Assembly: GCA_963777485.1 (NCBI GenBank)
Contig: CAVZQP010000004.1
Location: 186,001-250,000, forward strand
Source: Bog-473 sp963777485
GTDB taxonomy: Bacteria > Actinomycetota > Acidimicrobiia > Acidimicrobiales > RAAP-2
DNA: 64,000 nt
Direction: 5' to 3'
The translations under genes were made by a program, and so were the position numbers. Below are positions 1 through 7,937 of this stretch, in pieces (the stretch's first letter is position 1; each line of letters starts with the position of its first letter). The notes beneath the pieces were generated by a model. The model saw only the letters and a program-made list of their open reading frames with translations, was not told the origin of the DNA and did no database searches.

Positions 1-391
1 CCCAGCTCAGTGCGCCCCAGCCCGAACCCTGGATCGTCATGGTCGCCTGCGTCATGTGCGCCTTGAACTTGTCGAACGAGCCGAAGTGCTCGTCGAGAGC
101 GGACCCGAGCGCGCCGTCGGGCTTGTCGCCGCCGTCGGGGCTCTGGTTCTGCCAGAAGATCGAGTGGAGCACGTGCCCGGAGATGTGGAAAGCGAGCGTC
201 TTCTCCAGGCCCACGATCGCGCCGAAGTCGTCCTTGTCCCGGGCCGCCGCGAGCTTCTCGAGCGTCTGGTTGGCGCCGGTCACATAGGCCGCGTGGTGCT
301 TGTCGTGGTGGAGCTCCATGATCTGGGCGGACACGTGCGGCTCGAGCGCGCCGTAGTCGTATGGCAGGTCGGGAAGCGTGTACTCGGCCAT
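1..391 (-). CDS. Superoxide dismutase, Fe/Mn family (3' end outside window)
   Basis: Iron/manganese superoxide dismutase, which converts superoxide to hydrogen peroxide and oxygen. The first 130 residues are present; the rest runs off the left edge. The N-terminus reads MAEYTLPDLPYDYGAL, followed by the family motif LHHDKHH with the first metal-ligand His at residue 28, and GHVLHSIFW with the second at about residue 76. The remaining Asp and His ligands lie outside the window, so Fe versus Mn cannot be judged. The ATG is supported by an AGGAG ribosome site six bases upstream. It stands alone, divergent from the regulator at 593. Function is secure; only completeness is unknown. Confidence 0.95.
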   Translation of the reverse strand, partial: MAEYTLPDLPYDYGALEPHVSAQIMELHHDKHHAAYVTGANQTLEKLAAARDKDDFGAIVGLEKTLAFHISGHVLHSIFWQNQSPDGGDKPDGALGSALDEHFGSFDKFKAHMTQATMTIQGSGWGALSW

Positions 392-579
392 GGCGTTCTC
401 CTGTGGTTGAGGGTGATCGTCGGAGTGCTGCGTGCTGGACCATACCCGAACCTCGCCGGATCACAACCGGGGGCCAACAGCCATGCGAGCAGGTCGAGAA
501 CGTGTTTGCTCGGGCGGCGACCGCACCGTTCCGCCGGAGCCGGGCGGGGCGGCAACCCCTGCTCGCGCCGGAGCGGCGG

Positions 580-585
580 TACGCT
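580..585 (+). promoter_or_regulatory. -10 box TACGCT, leaderless start of the 593 gene
   Basis: TACGCT lies seven bases before the GTG at 593 and no ribosome site is visible. This fits a transcript that begins at or next to the start codon, as is common in actinobacteria. Confidence 0.5.
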
Positions 586-592
586 TGCAACA

Positions 593-1078
593 GTGAGCAC
601 GGATCCCAAAGACCGCTGGCACGAGCTGGGGTCGTTCATCCGTGAACAGCGCGGTTCGGCCCGCCTCTCGCTGCGCCGACTGTCCGAGCTGGCCGGGATA
701 TCCAACCCCTATCTGAGCCAGATCGAGCGCGGGCTGCGCCGGCCCTCGGCCGAGATCCTCCAGCAGATCGCGAAGGCGTTGCGCATCTCCGCCGAGACGC
801 TCTACGTGCAGGCGGGCATCCTCGAGGCGCCCGCCGGCGCCCCGGACCTGAGCCGCGCCATCATGGCCGATCAGACGATCAGCGAGGAGCAGAAGCAGGC
901 GCTCGTGCGCATCTACCTCTCGTTCCGCCGCGATCACGAGGACGAGCGCACCCAAACCCGGGGCGGCCCGCCCGACGCGGCGGCGCCTGCGGAGGGCACA
1001 GAGTCCGAGCCGGCATCCGGACCGCCGCCGCCGGCCGCAAGCCCGGCCGCCTCCGGCAACCTCACCCCGACTTCCTGA
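593..1078 (+). CDS. XRE-family helix-turn-helix transcriptional regulator
   Basis: A 161-residue DNA-binding protein of the XRE/Cro type. Residues 10-75 form the five-helix HTH domain; the motif RLSELAGISNPYLSQIERG is typical of this family and is followed by RRPSAEILQQIAKAL. The C-terminal 40 residues are rich in Ala, Pro and Gly and look disordered. The reading frame stays open upstream to base 56, but that part overlaps the superoxide dismutase gene on the other strand and has no homology, so the GTG at 593, which follows a -10 box by seven bases, is taken as the start. Its targets cannot be told from sequence; it stands alone between sod and mshA. Confidence 0.85.
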   Translation: MSTDPKDRWHELGSFIREQRGSARLSLRRLSELAGISNPYLSQIERGLRRPSAEILQQIAKALRISAETLYVQAGILEAPAGAPDLSRAIMADQTISEEQKQALVRIYLSFRRDHEDERTQTRGGPPDAAAPAEGTESEPASGPPPPAASPAASGNLTPTS

Positions 1079-1150
1079 ACATCTGAACCCGGCGCCTCGC
1101 CGGAGCTCAGCGTCTTCCCAGGTGCCCGGAGGCTTTTCGTCGGCCACCGG

Positions 1151-1156
1151 TAGGCT
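1151..1156 (+). promoter_or_regulatory. -10 box TAGGCT before mshA
   Basis: TAGGCT sits nine bases before the ATG at 1166. It favours ATG 1166 over the in-frame TTG at 1157, because the TTG would fall upstream of the expected transcription start. Confidence 0.45.
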
Positions 1157-1165
1157 TTGGCCGGC

Positions 1166-2449
1166 ATGCGCCGGCTCGCGGTCCTCTCCTTGCACACCTC
1201 GCCCCTCGCCCAGCCGGGCACGGGTGACGGCGGCGGCATGAACGTCTATGTCCGCGAGCTCACGGCCGCCCTGGCCCGCACCGGCGTGGCCTGCGACGTG
1301 TTCACCCGTGCGTGGTCGCCCGACCTTCCGTCCGTGGTGGAGGTCGAGCCCGGGCTCCGGGTACACCACGTGCCCGCCGGGCCGCCCGAGTGCGTCGCCA
1401 AGGAGGCTCTGCCCGCCGTGGTCGAGGAATTCACGGCCAATGTGCTCGGGCGCATGGCCGCCGCCACCGGGTCCGGCGGCGACCTGGGCGGTGGGCTGCC
1501 CTACACGTCGGTCCATGCGAACTATTGGCTGTCGGGCCTCTCGGGCCACGTGATCAAGCACGAGCTGAACCTGCCGCTCGTCTGCACGTTCCACACGCTC
1601 GACCGGGTCAAGGCCGAGTCGATGCCCGAGGAGGTCGAGGCCGACATGCCGCAGCTGCGGGCCGAGGCCGAGGGGTCGATCATCGAGTGCTCCGACGCCG
1701 TGCTGGCGTCGTGCAGCGTCGAGGCCGACCAGATCGCGTCGCTCTACGGGGGCGAGCCGGGGCGAATCCGCATCGTGCCGCCCGGCGTCGACCACGCGTT
1801 CTTCGGGCCCGGGCACCGTCCCCAGGCCCGCCGGGCGCTGGGGCTGCCGCTCGACGGGCGCCTGCTGCTCTTCGTCGGGCGAATCCAGCCGCTCAAGCGT
1901 GCCGACGTCGCCATCGAGGCGCTGGCGGAGCTGCGGGCGGGAACCGACGGCAGCGGCGGTGAGCCGTACCGCCTCGTCGTGGTCGGCGGGCCGAGCGGGC
2001 CGCACGGGGAGAAGTCCTTGCAGGGCCTGCTCGATGTGGCGGACGCGCGGGGGGTGCGCGAGTTCGTGCACTTCATCGAGCCGCAGCCGCACGAACTCCT
2101 GTCGTCGTACTACCGCGCCGCCGACGTGTGCCTCGTGCCGAGCCGTTCCGAGTCCTTCGGTTTGGTGGCATTGGAGGCGGCCGCCTGCGGGACGCCCGTC
2201 GTGGCGTCCGCCGTGGGCGGGTTGACGACGTTGGTCGACGACGGCCACACCGGGTTCCTCGTGGACGAGCCCGACCCCCGCGCCTATGCCGCCGCGGTGC
2301 GCCGTGTCTTCGAACGGCCGCTCGGTCCCGAGCGCCTGTCGACCGCCTCGGTGCTGCGGGCCCGGCTGTACACCTGGCGTGCCGCCGCGGCGACGCTGGT
2401 GGAGCTGCACGACGAGCTGGCCGCCGGCCGCCTCGTCGAGTGCGGCTGA
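1166..2449 (+). CDS. mshA: D-inositol 3-phosphate glycosyltransferase (mycothiol synthesis)
   Basis: A GT4-family glycosyltransferase of 427 residues. MshA joins N-acetylglucosamine from UDP-GlcNAc to 1L-myo-inositol 1-phosphate, the first step of mycothiol synthesis. The N-terminus MRRLAVLSLHTSPLAQPG followed by GDGGGMNVYVREL is the classic MshA signature (nucleotide-sugar loop and inositol-phosphate site). VGRIQPLKRADV and ESFGLVALEAAACGTPVV, carrying the E-x7-E motif, form the UDP-sugar domain. The start is the ATG that follows the -10 box. The stop is directly followed by the ATG of a YbjN-like gene, the same pairing as Rv0486-Rv0487 in Mycobacterium. Other msh genes are not in the window. 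Confidence 0.92.
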   Translation: MRRLAVLSLHTSPLAQPGTGDGGGMNVYVRELTAALARTGVACDVFTRAWSPDLPSVVEVEPGLRVHHVPAGPPECVAKEALPAVVEEFTANVLGRMAAATGSGGDLGGGLPYTSVHANYWLSGLSGHVIKHELNLPLVCTFHTLDRVKAESMPEEVEADMPQLRAEAEGSIIECSDAVLASCSVEADQIASLYGGEPGRIRIVPPGVDHAFFGPGHRPQARRALGLPLDGRLLLFVGRIQPLKRADVAIEALAELRAGTDGSGGEPYRLVVVGGPSGPHGEKSLQGLLDVADARGVREFVHFIEPQPHELLSSYYRAADVCLVPSRSESFGLVALEAAACGTPVVASAVGGLTTLVDDGHTGFLVDEPDPRAYAAAVRRVFERPLGPERLSTASVLRARLYTWRAAAATLVELHDELAAGRLVECG

Positions 2450-2944
2450 ATGCCGCTCATCGACCTGCCCGAGGACGCGGAGATGGCGGCGGCGGTCGCC
2501 TGCATCGATGCGTGGGCCGAGCGGGAGCTGGCGTCGGACACCCCACTGGTGGCGGCCGAGCGCCAGGAGGTGACCGACCGCACCGCGTCGTTCCAGTGGT
2601 ATCTCCGCTTCAAGGGTGACGAGAAGGACTACATCACCGTCTGGTTCACGCTGAAGCAGCGGACGCTGTGGCACGAGGCACAATTCATGCCCGCCCCCGA
2701 GGCCAACAAGGAAGAGGTCTACGCGTACCTCATGCGGCGCAACTCGGCGCTCCTCGGCATGGCCTTCGCGCTGGGGCCCGAGGACGCGGTCTATCTCGTG
2801 GGCCGGGTCCCGGCGCGCTTGATCGACGACGACGAGCTCGACCGGATCGCCGGGGCATCGGTCGTCTACACGGATGACCACTTCCCGACGGCCATGACCA
2901 TGGCCCACCCCTCGACGTACCGGCGGCGGCCCCGCCGGGGCTAG
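2450..2944 (+). CDS. YbjN domain protein next to mshA
   Basis: A 164-residue soluble protein resembling the YbjN / type III secretion chaperone-like fold; the equivalent in Mycobacterium (Rv0487) also follows mshA. Visible features are an acidic helical N-terminus, a central RFKGDEKDYITVWFTLKQRTLWHEAQFM-type beta region (split here for length: RFKGDEKDYITVW, then LKQRTLWHEAQF) and the helical segment YLMRRNSALLGMAFALG. No catalytic residues are recognisable. The ATG immediately follows the mshA stop, so the two are surely co-transcribed and probably translationally coupled. Biochemical role unknown; a link to mycothiol metabolism is only suggested by conserved neighbourhood. Confidence 0.75.
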   Translation: MPLIDLPEDAEMAAAVACIDAWAERELASDTPLVAAERQEVTDRTASFQWYLRFKGDEKDYITVWFTLKQRTLWHEAQFMPAPEANKEEVYAYLMRRNSALLGMAFALGPEDAVYLVGRVPARLIDDDELDRIAGASVVYTDDHFPTAMTMAHPSTYRRRPRRG

Positions 2945-3004
2945 GCGGGATCGGCGGGTGGTCTCGTCGGAGGCCGTTTTTCCGCAGCGGCAGGCCGCGC
3001 TCAG

Positions 3005-3010
3005 TAACGT
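3005..3010 (+). promoter_or_regulatory. -10 box TAACGT before proC
   Basis: TAACGT is seven bases before the GTG at 3018, again without a ribosome site. It supports the shorter proC start over the upstream in-frame GTG at 2958. Confidence 0.45.
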
Positions 3011-3017
3011 CGCGTGG

Positions 3018-3833
3018 GTGTCGAACCTCCTGATCGTCGGTGGCGGGAAGATGGGGGGCGCCCTGCTGGGCGGGCTACTCGACCGTGGTGCCTACGCCGC
3101 CGCTGCCGTGACGGTCGTCGAGCCATTGGACGACCGGCGCAAGGAGCTCGAAGGGTCGTACCCCGGCGTGCAGGTCGTCGCCGCGCCCGAGCCCGGGCTT
3201 TTGGACGAGGGCGGTGAAGTGGTGCGGGGCGCCGTGCTCGCGGTCAAGCCCGACCAGGCTGAGGGCGCCTGCCGCGCGCTCGGGGTCTCCGGCGTCCGGC
3301 GTGTGCTCTCGATCGTGGCCGGCGTGCCCTGCCAGCGCCTGGAGAGCGCGCTCGGCGGCGAGCCGGCCGTCGTCCGGGCGATGCCGAACACGCCCGCGCT
3401 GATCGGTGCCGGAGTGGCGGCGATGTCCGGCGGCTCGTTCGCCCAGGCGGCGGACCTCACCTGGGCCGAATCCCTGTTGGACTCGCTGGGCACAGTGGTC
3501 CGCCTGCCCGAGCGGTATCTCGACGCCGTCACGGGGCTCTCGGGCTCGGGCCCGGCCTACTTCTTCCTGGTGGCCGAGTCGCTGATCGAGGCGGGCGTGC
3601 AGATGGGCCTCACCCGCGACGTGAGCCGCACGCTGGTCGTCGAGACGATGCGCGGCTCGGCGGCGCTGCTCGCCGAGACCGGGCGCGACCCGGCATCGCT
3701 GCGGGCCGACGTGACGTCGCCGGCGGGCACGACCGCGGCCGGCGTCCGCACGCTCGAGGCCCGCGCCGTGCGCTCGGCCTTCATGGAGGCGGTCGCGGCC
3801 GCCACGGAACGTTCCCGCAACCTGCAGCGCTGA
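3018..3833 (+). CDS. proC: Pyrroline-5-carboxylate reductase
   Basis: Reduces 1-pyrroline-5-carboxylate to L-proline with NAD(P)H, the last step of proline synthesis. The 271-residue product begins MSNLLIVGGGKMGGALLGGL, with the Rossmann glycine motif, then shows VLAVKPDQ, AMPNTPALIGAG and the C-terminal signature GLSGSGPAYFFLVAESLIEAGVQMGL (GLSGSGPAYFF seen). Length matches the family. An upstream GTG at 2958 would add 20 residues ahead of the beta1 strand and is rejected because the -10 box lies between them. It is followed 28 bases later by the SAM hydrolase gene, possibly in the same transcript. Confidence 0.93.
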   Translation: MSNLLIVGGGKMGGALLGGLLDRGAYAAAAVTVVEPLDDRRKELEGSYPGVQVVAAPEPGLLDEGGEVVRGAVLAVKPDQAEGACRALGVSGVRRVLSIVAGVPCQRLESALGGEPAVVRAMPNTPALIGAGVAAMSGGSFAQAADLTWAESLLDSLGTVVRLPERYLDAVTGLSGSGPAYFFLVAESLIEAGVQMGLTRDVSRTLVVETMRGSAALLAETGRDPASLRADVTSPAGTTAAGVRTLEARAVRSAFMEAVAAATERSRNLQR

Positions 3834-3861
3834 GCTGAGCTGAGACACCGGCCGACCGGCG

Positions 3862-4794
3862 ATGCCCGCACCGAGCCCATCCGAGCGGAACCGGTCGGCG
3901 GGCCGTGCCGGTACGGCGGGCACGGTCTTCTTCCTCTCGGACTACGGGACAGTGGACGAGTTCGCCGGTGTCGTCCACGCGGTGATCGCGGCGCGGGCAC
4001 CGGGGACGACCGTGATCGACCTCACCCATCACATCCCGCCGTTCGACGTCCGCGCCGGCAGCCACGCACTCGTGCGGGCCGTCCCGCATCTCGGGCCGGG
4101 CGTCGTACTCGGTGTCGTCGACCCCGGCGTCGGCACGGCGCGCCGCGGCATCGGGCTCGAGGTGGTGCTGCCGGCGGGCGGGCGGATGTCCTTCGTCGGA
4201 CCGGACAACGGGCTGCTGGTGGCGGCGGCGGAGGCGGCCGGCGAGGCTCCGATCTCGTCCGTCGTCGAACTGCACCGTGACGCGGTGCCGCCCGACCGCG
4301 GCGCCACCTTCGACGGCCGCGACGTCTTCGCGCCGGCCGCCGCGGACCTGTGCCTCGGGACTCCGCTGACTGCGATGGGCGAGCCCATCGACCCGTTGTC
4401 GCTCAACCGCTTGATCGGCGGCGTGGTGGAACAGGGACGCCTGCACGACGGGCGGCCCTGTCTGCGCACGGAGGTGACGTGGGTCGACCACTTCGGCAAC
4501 CTGCAGCTGGCGGCGACGATGGCGGACGCCCGGGTGGCCGGCATCCCGGTTTCGGGGACGATCGAGCTGAATGCCCGGGTCGAGTCGGGTCGAGCGGACT
4601 TGGACGGCTTCCCGCGTTCGCTGGTTCCAGACGGGGTGCAGCTGCGCTGCGTCGAGGCGTTCGGCCAACTGCAGCAGGGCGAGTTCGGTCTGCTGGTCGA
4701 CTCCAACGGGCACCTCGCCGTGGTCGCGGGCGAGGCGTCGGCCTCGCATTGGCTCAACGTCGTAGCGGGGGAGCTGCTGATCCTCGCTTGGTGA
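3862..4794 (+). CDS. S-adenosyl-L-methionine hydrolase (adenosine-forming), DUF62 family
   Basis: A 310-residue member of the SAM hydroxide adenosyltransferase / chlorinase-fluorinase superfamily, which in its common form hydrolyses SAM to adenosine and methionine. Motifs in order: FFLSDYGTVDEFAGVVHAVI with the conserved Asp, DLTHHIPPFDVRAGSHAL, VVDPGVGTARRGI, FVGPDNGLL, then in the C-terminal barrel WVDHFGNLQL. These fit the hydrolase; nothing suggests a halogenase. About 15 poorly conserved residues precede the first strand. It lies 28 bases after proC and 87 before rex. The physiological purpose of these hydrolases is generally unclear. Confidence 0.85.
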   Translation: MPAPSPSERNRSAGRAGTAGTVFFLSDYGTVDEFAGVVHAVIAARAPGTTVIDLTHHIPPFDVRAGSHALVRAVPHLGPGVVLGVVDPGVGTARRGIGLEVVLPAGGRMSFVGPDNGLLVAAAEAAGEAPISSVVELHRDAVPPDRGATFDGRDVFAPAAADLCLGTPLTAMGEPIDPLSLNRLIGGVVEQGRLHDGRPCLRTEVTWVDHFGNLQLAATMADARVAGIPVSGTIELNARVESGRADLDGFPRSLVPDGVQLRCVEAFGQLQQGEFGLLVDSNGHLAVVAGEASASHWLNVVAGELLILAW

Positions 4795-4816
4795 ACAGAT
4801 CGGTTGCAGGCAGGGC

Positions 4817-4831
4817 TCGACCGCCGGTCGA
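4817..4831 (+). promoter_or_regulatory. Palindrome TCGACCG-C-CGGTCGA upstream of rex
   Basis: A perfect 7-base inverted repeat with one central base, 22 bases after the SAM hydrolase stop and 35 bases before the rex -10 box. It could be an operator at rex or a short stem ending the upstream transcript; no T-run follows. It does not resemble the Rex operator core TGTGA-N6-TCACA. Confidence 0.35.
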
Positions 4832-4866
4832 AGGGGCCGGTTTGGTGTTGTCACGACCCTCCTCGG

Positions 4867-4872
4867 TACGAT
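4867..4872 (+). promoter_or_regulatory. -10 box TACGAT before rex
   Basis: TACGAT is nine bases before the rex GTG at 4882. A TTGTCA at 4848-4853 lies too close (13 bases) to be a normal -35 partner, so the -10 box alone is reported. Confidence 0.45.
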
Positions 4873-4881
4873 CCGGCTGCA

Positions 4882-5637
4882 GTGAGCGACGATCAGACGG
4901 CGGCGAAACCCGGCGCAGCAGACCCACCCGCGGTGAAGCGGATCCCCGAGGCCACCGTGCTGCGTCTGCCCGTGTACCAGCGGATCCTGACCGAACTCGT
5001 CCGAGCCGGAACGCGCACGGTCTCTTCCGAACAGCTGGCCGAGCTGGCCCGGGTCAACGCGGCGAAGGTGCGCAAGGACCTTTCGCTGTTGGGCTCGTTC
5101 GGGACGCGCGGCTCGGGCTACGACGCTGACTTCCTGATCGCCCAGATCGACCAGGCGCTCGGCATCGACGAGAACTGGTCGGTGGCCATCGTCGGCATCG
5201 GAAACCTCGGTCGCGCGCTCACCAACTCCGCTGGGTTCGCCTCGCGGGGTTGCCAGGTCACCTCGCTCTACGACGTGGACCCCGTTGTCGTCGGCGAGGA
5301 GATCCGCGGCATGAAGGTGCGCCACATGGACGAGATCGCCACCCTGCGCGCCGCCGACTGCCCCGATATCGGGGTCATCACGACCCCGGGCTGGTCCGCA
5401 CAAGGCGTGGCCGACCTGCTGGTGCGCGTCGGGGTGACCTCGCTCCTCAACTTCGCGCCGCGGGTGCTCCACGTCCCCTCGCACGTGCAGGTCCGCTACG
5501 TCGACCTCTCGATCGAGCTGCAGGTGCTCGGCTTCTACCGGGCGCGCCAGGAGGCGGCCAGGCGTGCGGGCAACGATCACGAGCCCGTGCCCCTCATCCG
5601 CGCCGTGGGTATGTCCCCGCCTCAGGACCTGGCCTAA
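4882..5637 (+). CDS. rex: Redox-sensing transcriptional repressor Rex
   Basis: Rex binds operators when NAD+ dominates and is released by NADH, so it reports the NADH/NAD+ ratio; in actinobacteria it typically controls respiratory genes. The 251-residue product has an N-terminal winged helix (about residues 15-80: ATVLRLPVYQRILTEL, then ELARVNAAKVRKDLSLLGSFG) and a Rossmann domain starting WSVAIVGIGNLGRAL, whose G-x-G-x-x-G binds the dinucleotide. The C-terminal swapped helix ends near LQVLGFYRARQEAARR. GTG 4882 is preferred to an upstream TTG at 4804 because it follows the -10 box and removes 26 unrelated residues. Gene order rex-hemA matches Streptomyces and relatives. Confidence 0.94.
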   Translation: MSDDQTAAKPGAADPPAVKRIPEATVLRLPVYQRILTELVRAGTRTVSSEQLAELARVNAAKVRKDLSLLGSFGTRGSGYDADFLIAQIDQALGIDENWSVAIVGIGNLGRALTNSAGFASRGCQVTSLYDVDPVVVGEEIRGMKVRHMDEIATLRAADCPDIGVITTPGWSAQGVADLLVRVGVTSLLNFAPRVLHVPSHVQVRYVDLSIELQVLGFYRARQEAARRAGNDHEPVPLIRAVGMSPPQDLA

Positions 5638-5681
5638 ACCGCATTCGGGACGCTGACTGGCACGCCGGGCGCCGGGACCGG

Positions 5682-5706
5682 CACAATTGGGTCCCGAACC
5701 AGGAGG
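5682..5706 (+). promoter_or_regulatory. hemA promoter element and strong ribosome site
   Basis: CACAAT at 5682-5687 is a plausible -10 box, and AGGAGG at 5701-5706 is a full Shine-Dalgarno sequence seven bases before the GTG at 5714. It sets hemA apart from its leaderless neighbours and fixes its start. Confidence 0.55.
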
Positions 5707-5713
5707 TTTCCGA

Positions 5714-6988
5714 GTGTCCGTCGTCGTCATAGGGCTGCAGCACACGCAAGCCCCCCTGCCTCTGCTCGAGGCCACGGCGATCGCGGAGTCGGACCTGCAC
5801 AAGACGCTCAGCGCACTCAGCCACAAGCGCAACGTGCAAGAGGCGGTCGTGCTCTCGACCTGCCTGCGCACCGAGGTCTACGCAGTGGTGGACCGGTTCC
5901 ACGACGCGGTTGCCGAGATCTACGACGTCCTGTCCGAACAGTCGGAGGTCCCCGTCGAGGAGCTCTCCCTCCATGCCGTCATCCGTTTCGACGACGACGT
6001 CACGGCCCACCTCTTCTCCGTGGCGTCGGGTCTCGAGTCCGTGGTCACGGGGGAGACGGAGGTCGCCGGCCAGGTCCGACGCGCGTTCGAACGGGCCCAG
6101 GAGGAGGGCACGTGCGGCCCGGTCCTCTCCGCGCTGTTCCGCCACGCGCTCCAGACCGGCAAGCGCGTGCGTACCGAGACCGGTATCAGCCAGGGCACGA
6201 CGTCATTCGCCTACGCGGCGGTGACGGTCGCCTGCGGTGCCGACGGCGCCGGGTTGCGCGGGGCGCGCGTCGTCGTGGTCGGCGCGGGTGACATGGGCCG
6301 GGGCGTCCTCCGCGCGTTGTCGGATCTGCCCGCATCCGACGCGCCGGCACGCGTGGTGGTTGTCAACCGGTCGCCGAAGCGCGCGCACGAGCTTGTGCGC
6401 GAGGTCTCCCACGCGCCGTTCGAGGTGCGCACGACGTCGCTCGACCGGGTCGCCTCGGAGCTGGCGGACGCCGACGTCGTGCTGGCAGCGGTGGCGGCGG
6501 AGTCCCACGTGCTCGAGCTCGAGGCCTTCGCCGGCGTCACCGGGCGGCTGCGGGTGATCGACCTCGGGGTGCCGCGCAACGTCGACCCGACGGTGGCGGG
6601 CCTCGACGGAGTGGCGCTCCTCGACATGGACACCCTCAGCGCGTCCGTGGCCCAGGCCCTCGGGGACCGCCAGGAGGAGGCCGTGGAGGCGCAGCGCATC
6701 GTCGACACGGAGGTCGAGCGGTTCCGCACTGCGAGCCGCCAGCGGGGCGCGGCCCCGGTCATCTCGTCGCTGCGGGCGCGACTGGAGACCCTGCGCGTCG
6801 CCGAGCTCGAACGGCACCGGGCCCAGCTGGCGGACCTCAGCGAGGAGGAGTGGGACCACGTGGACCGCGCGACGCGCGCGGCCCTGGCCAAGATGCTCCA
6901 TGAGCCGACGATGTTGCTCAAGGAGACCGCCGGGACACCCCGGGGCGAGCGCCTGGTCGAGGCGCTGCGCATCCTCTTCGACCTCTAA
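5714..6988 (+). CDS. hemA: Glutamyl-tRNA reductase
   Basis: First committed step of C5-pathway haem synthesis: NADPH reduction of glutamyl-tRNA(Glu) to glutamate 1-semialdehyde. The 424-residue product opens MSVVVIGLQHTQAPLPLLE; the catalytic Cys is residue 50 in VLSTCLRTEVYAVVD. The family motif is normally STCNR, so Asn is replaced by Leu here. ETEVAGQVRRAFERAQEEG is the substrate-site helix and VVVVGAGDMGRGVLRAL the NADPH Rossmann motif; the C-terminal helical dimerisation domain is complete. The GTG follows a full Shine-Dalgarno. hemC begins ten bases after the stop, so hemA heads the hem operon directly after rex. Confidence 0.94.
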   Translation: MSVVVIGLQHTQAPLPLLEATAIAESDLHKTLSALSHKRNVQEAVVLSTCLRTEVYAVVDRFHDAVAEIYDVLSEQSEVPVEELSLHAVIRFDDDVTAHLFSVASGLESVVTGETEVAGQVRRAFERAQEEGTCGPVLSALFRHALQTGKRVRTETGISQGTTSFAYAAVTVACGADGAGLRGARVVVVGAGDMGRGVLRALSDLPASDAPARVVVVNRSPKRAHELVREVSHAPFEVRTTSLDRVASELADADVVLAAVAAESHVLELEAFAGVTGRLRVIDLGVPRNVDPTVAGLDGVALLDMDTLSASVAQALGDRQEEAVEAQRIVDTEVERFRTASRQRGAAPVISSLRARLETLRVAELERHRAQLADLSEEEWDHVDRATRAALAKMLHEPTMLLKETAGTPRGERLVEALRILFDL

Positions 6989-6998
6989 GCGTCGCCCC

Positions 6999-7937
6999 GT
7001 GCGCCTGGCCACCCGGGGCTCGCCGCTGGCGCTGCACCAGACAGACACGGTCGCGGCGTTGCTGCGGGCGGCCCACCCGGGTCTCGACGTCGAGCCTGTC
7101 GTCGTGCGCACCCGCGGCGACCAGGACGCGTCGGCGCCGCTCGACCAGATCGGCGGGCAGGGTGTGTTCGTGACGGAGGTCGAGGCGGCTGTCGCCGACG
7201 GTCGCGCCGACGCCGCCGTGCACTCGGCCAAGGACATGCCGTCGGTCATGGGGCCGGCATTCGTCCTCGCGGCCGTGCCGCCGCGGGCCGACCCGCGGGA
7301 CGCGTTGATCGGGTGCCGTCTGGCCGAGCTCCCGGCGGGCGCGCTGATCGCAACGGGCTCGGCGCGGCGCCGGGCGCAGCTGGCCTACCTGCGGCCGGAC
7401 CTGGTCTTCCGCGACCTGCGGGGCAACATGGCGCGGCGCGTCGCGGCCGCGGGGGCCGGCGGGGTCACCGCGGTCGTCGTGGCCCTGGCCGCGATGGAGC
7501 GCCTGGGCTGGGTGGACCAGGTGACCGACGTCCTCGATCCGGTGGACGTGCTGCCCCAGGCGGGGCAGGGCGCGATCGCCGTGCAGTGCCGGGCCGACGA
7601 CGAGCACACGCGCGCCCTCCTGGGGGCGATCGACCACGACGCGACACACCGCGCGGTGCGCGCCGAGCGAGCGGTGCTGGCCACGCTCGGCGGGAGCTGC
7701 ACGGTGCCGGTGGGCGCGCTGGCCGAGGTGATCCCCGCGACCGATCGCGGCGCGCCGACGCTGCGGGTCTCGGGTCTGGTGGCCAGCGCGGACGGCCACA
7801 CGATGATCCGGCTCAGCCGCGAGGGCGACGACCCCGAAGCCGTCGGTGCCGAGGTGGCGCAGGCGCTGCTCGACGGGGGCGGCGCGGCGATCGAGGGGTT
7901 CGACGCGGGCCCGGTCGGGTCGGGCGCCGGACGATGA
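6999..7937 (+). CDS. hemC: Hydroxymethylbilane synthase (porphobilinogen deaminase)
   Basis: Polymerises four porphobilinogen units into hydroxymethylbilane using a covalently held dipyrromethane cofactor. The 312-residue protein starts MRLATRGSPLALHQTD, shows FVTEVEAAVADGRADAAVHSAKDMP, ATGSARRRAQLAYLRPDL and ALAAMERLGW, and carries the cofactor Cys at residue 234 in LGGSCTVPVGAL. The GTG at 6999 places the first beta strand at the N-terminus exactly as in the family. Its stop TGA shares the ATGA junction with the next gene, implying translational coupling. Confidence 0.95.
   Translation: MRLATRGSPLALHQTDTVAALLRAAHPGLDVEPVVVRTRGDQDASAPLDQIGGQGVFVTEVEAAVADGRADAAVHSAKDMPSVMGPAFVLAAVPPRADPRDALIGCRLAELPAGALIATGSARRRAQLAYLRPDLVFRDLRGNMARRVAAAGAGGVTAVVVALAAMERLGWVDQVTDVLDPVDVLPQAGQGAIAVQCRADDEHTRALLGAIDHDATHRAVRAERAVLATLGGSCTVPVGALAEVIPATDRGAPTLRVSGLVASADGHTMIRLSREGDDPEAVGAEVAQALLDGGGAAIEGFDAGPVGSGAGR

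Noticed and set aside
461..2908. 815-codon open frame on the minus strand opposite mshA and the YbjN-like gene
   Set aside because: Arg/Gly/Ala/Asp-rich composition typical of GC-rich antisense frames, no recognisable domain, and the opposite strand carries clear genes.
4848..4872. TTGTCA and TACGAT as a paired -35/-10 promoter for rex
   Set aside because: The spacer is only 13 bases; the -10 box alone is accepted.
3781..5871. 696-codon open frame on the minus strand opposite the SAM hydrolase and rex
   Set aside because: Shadow of well-supported genes; no motif and no start signal.
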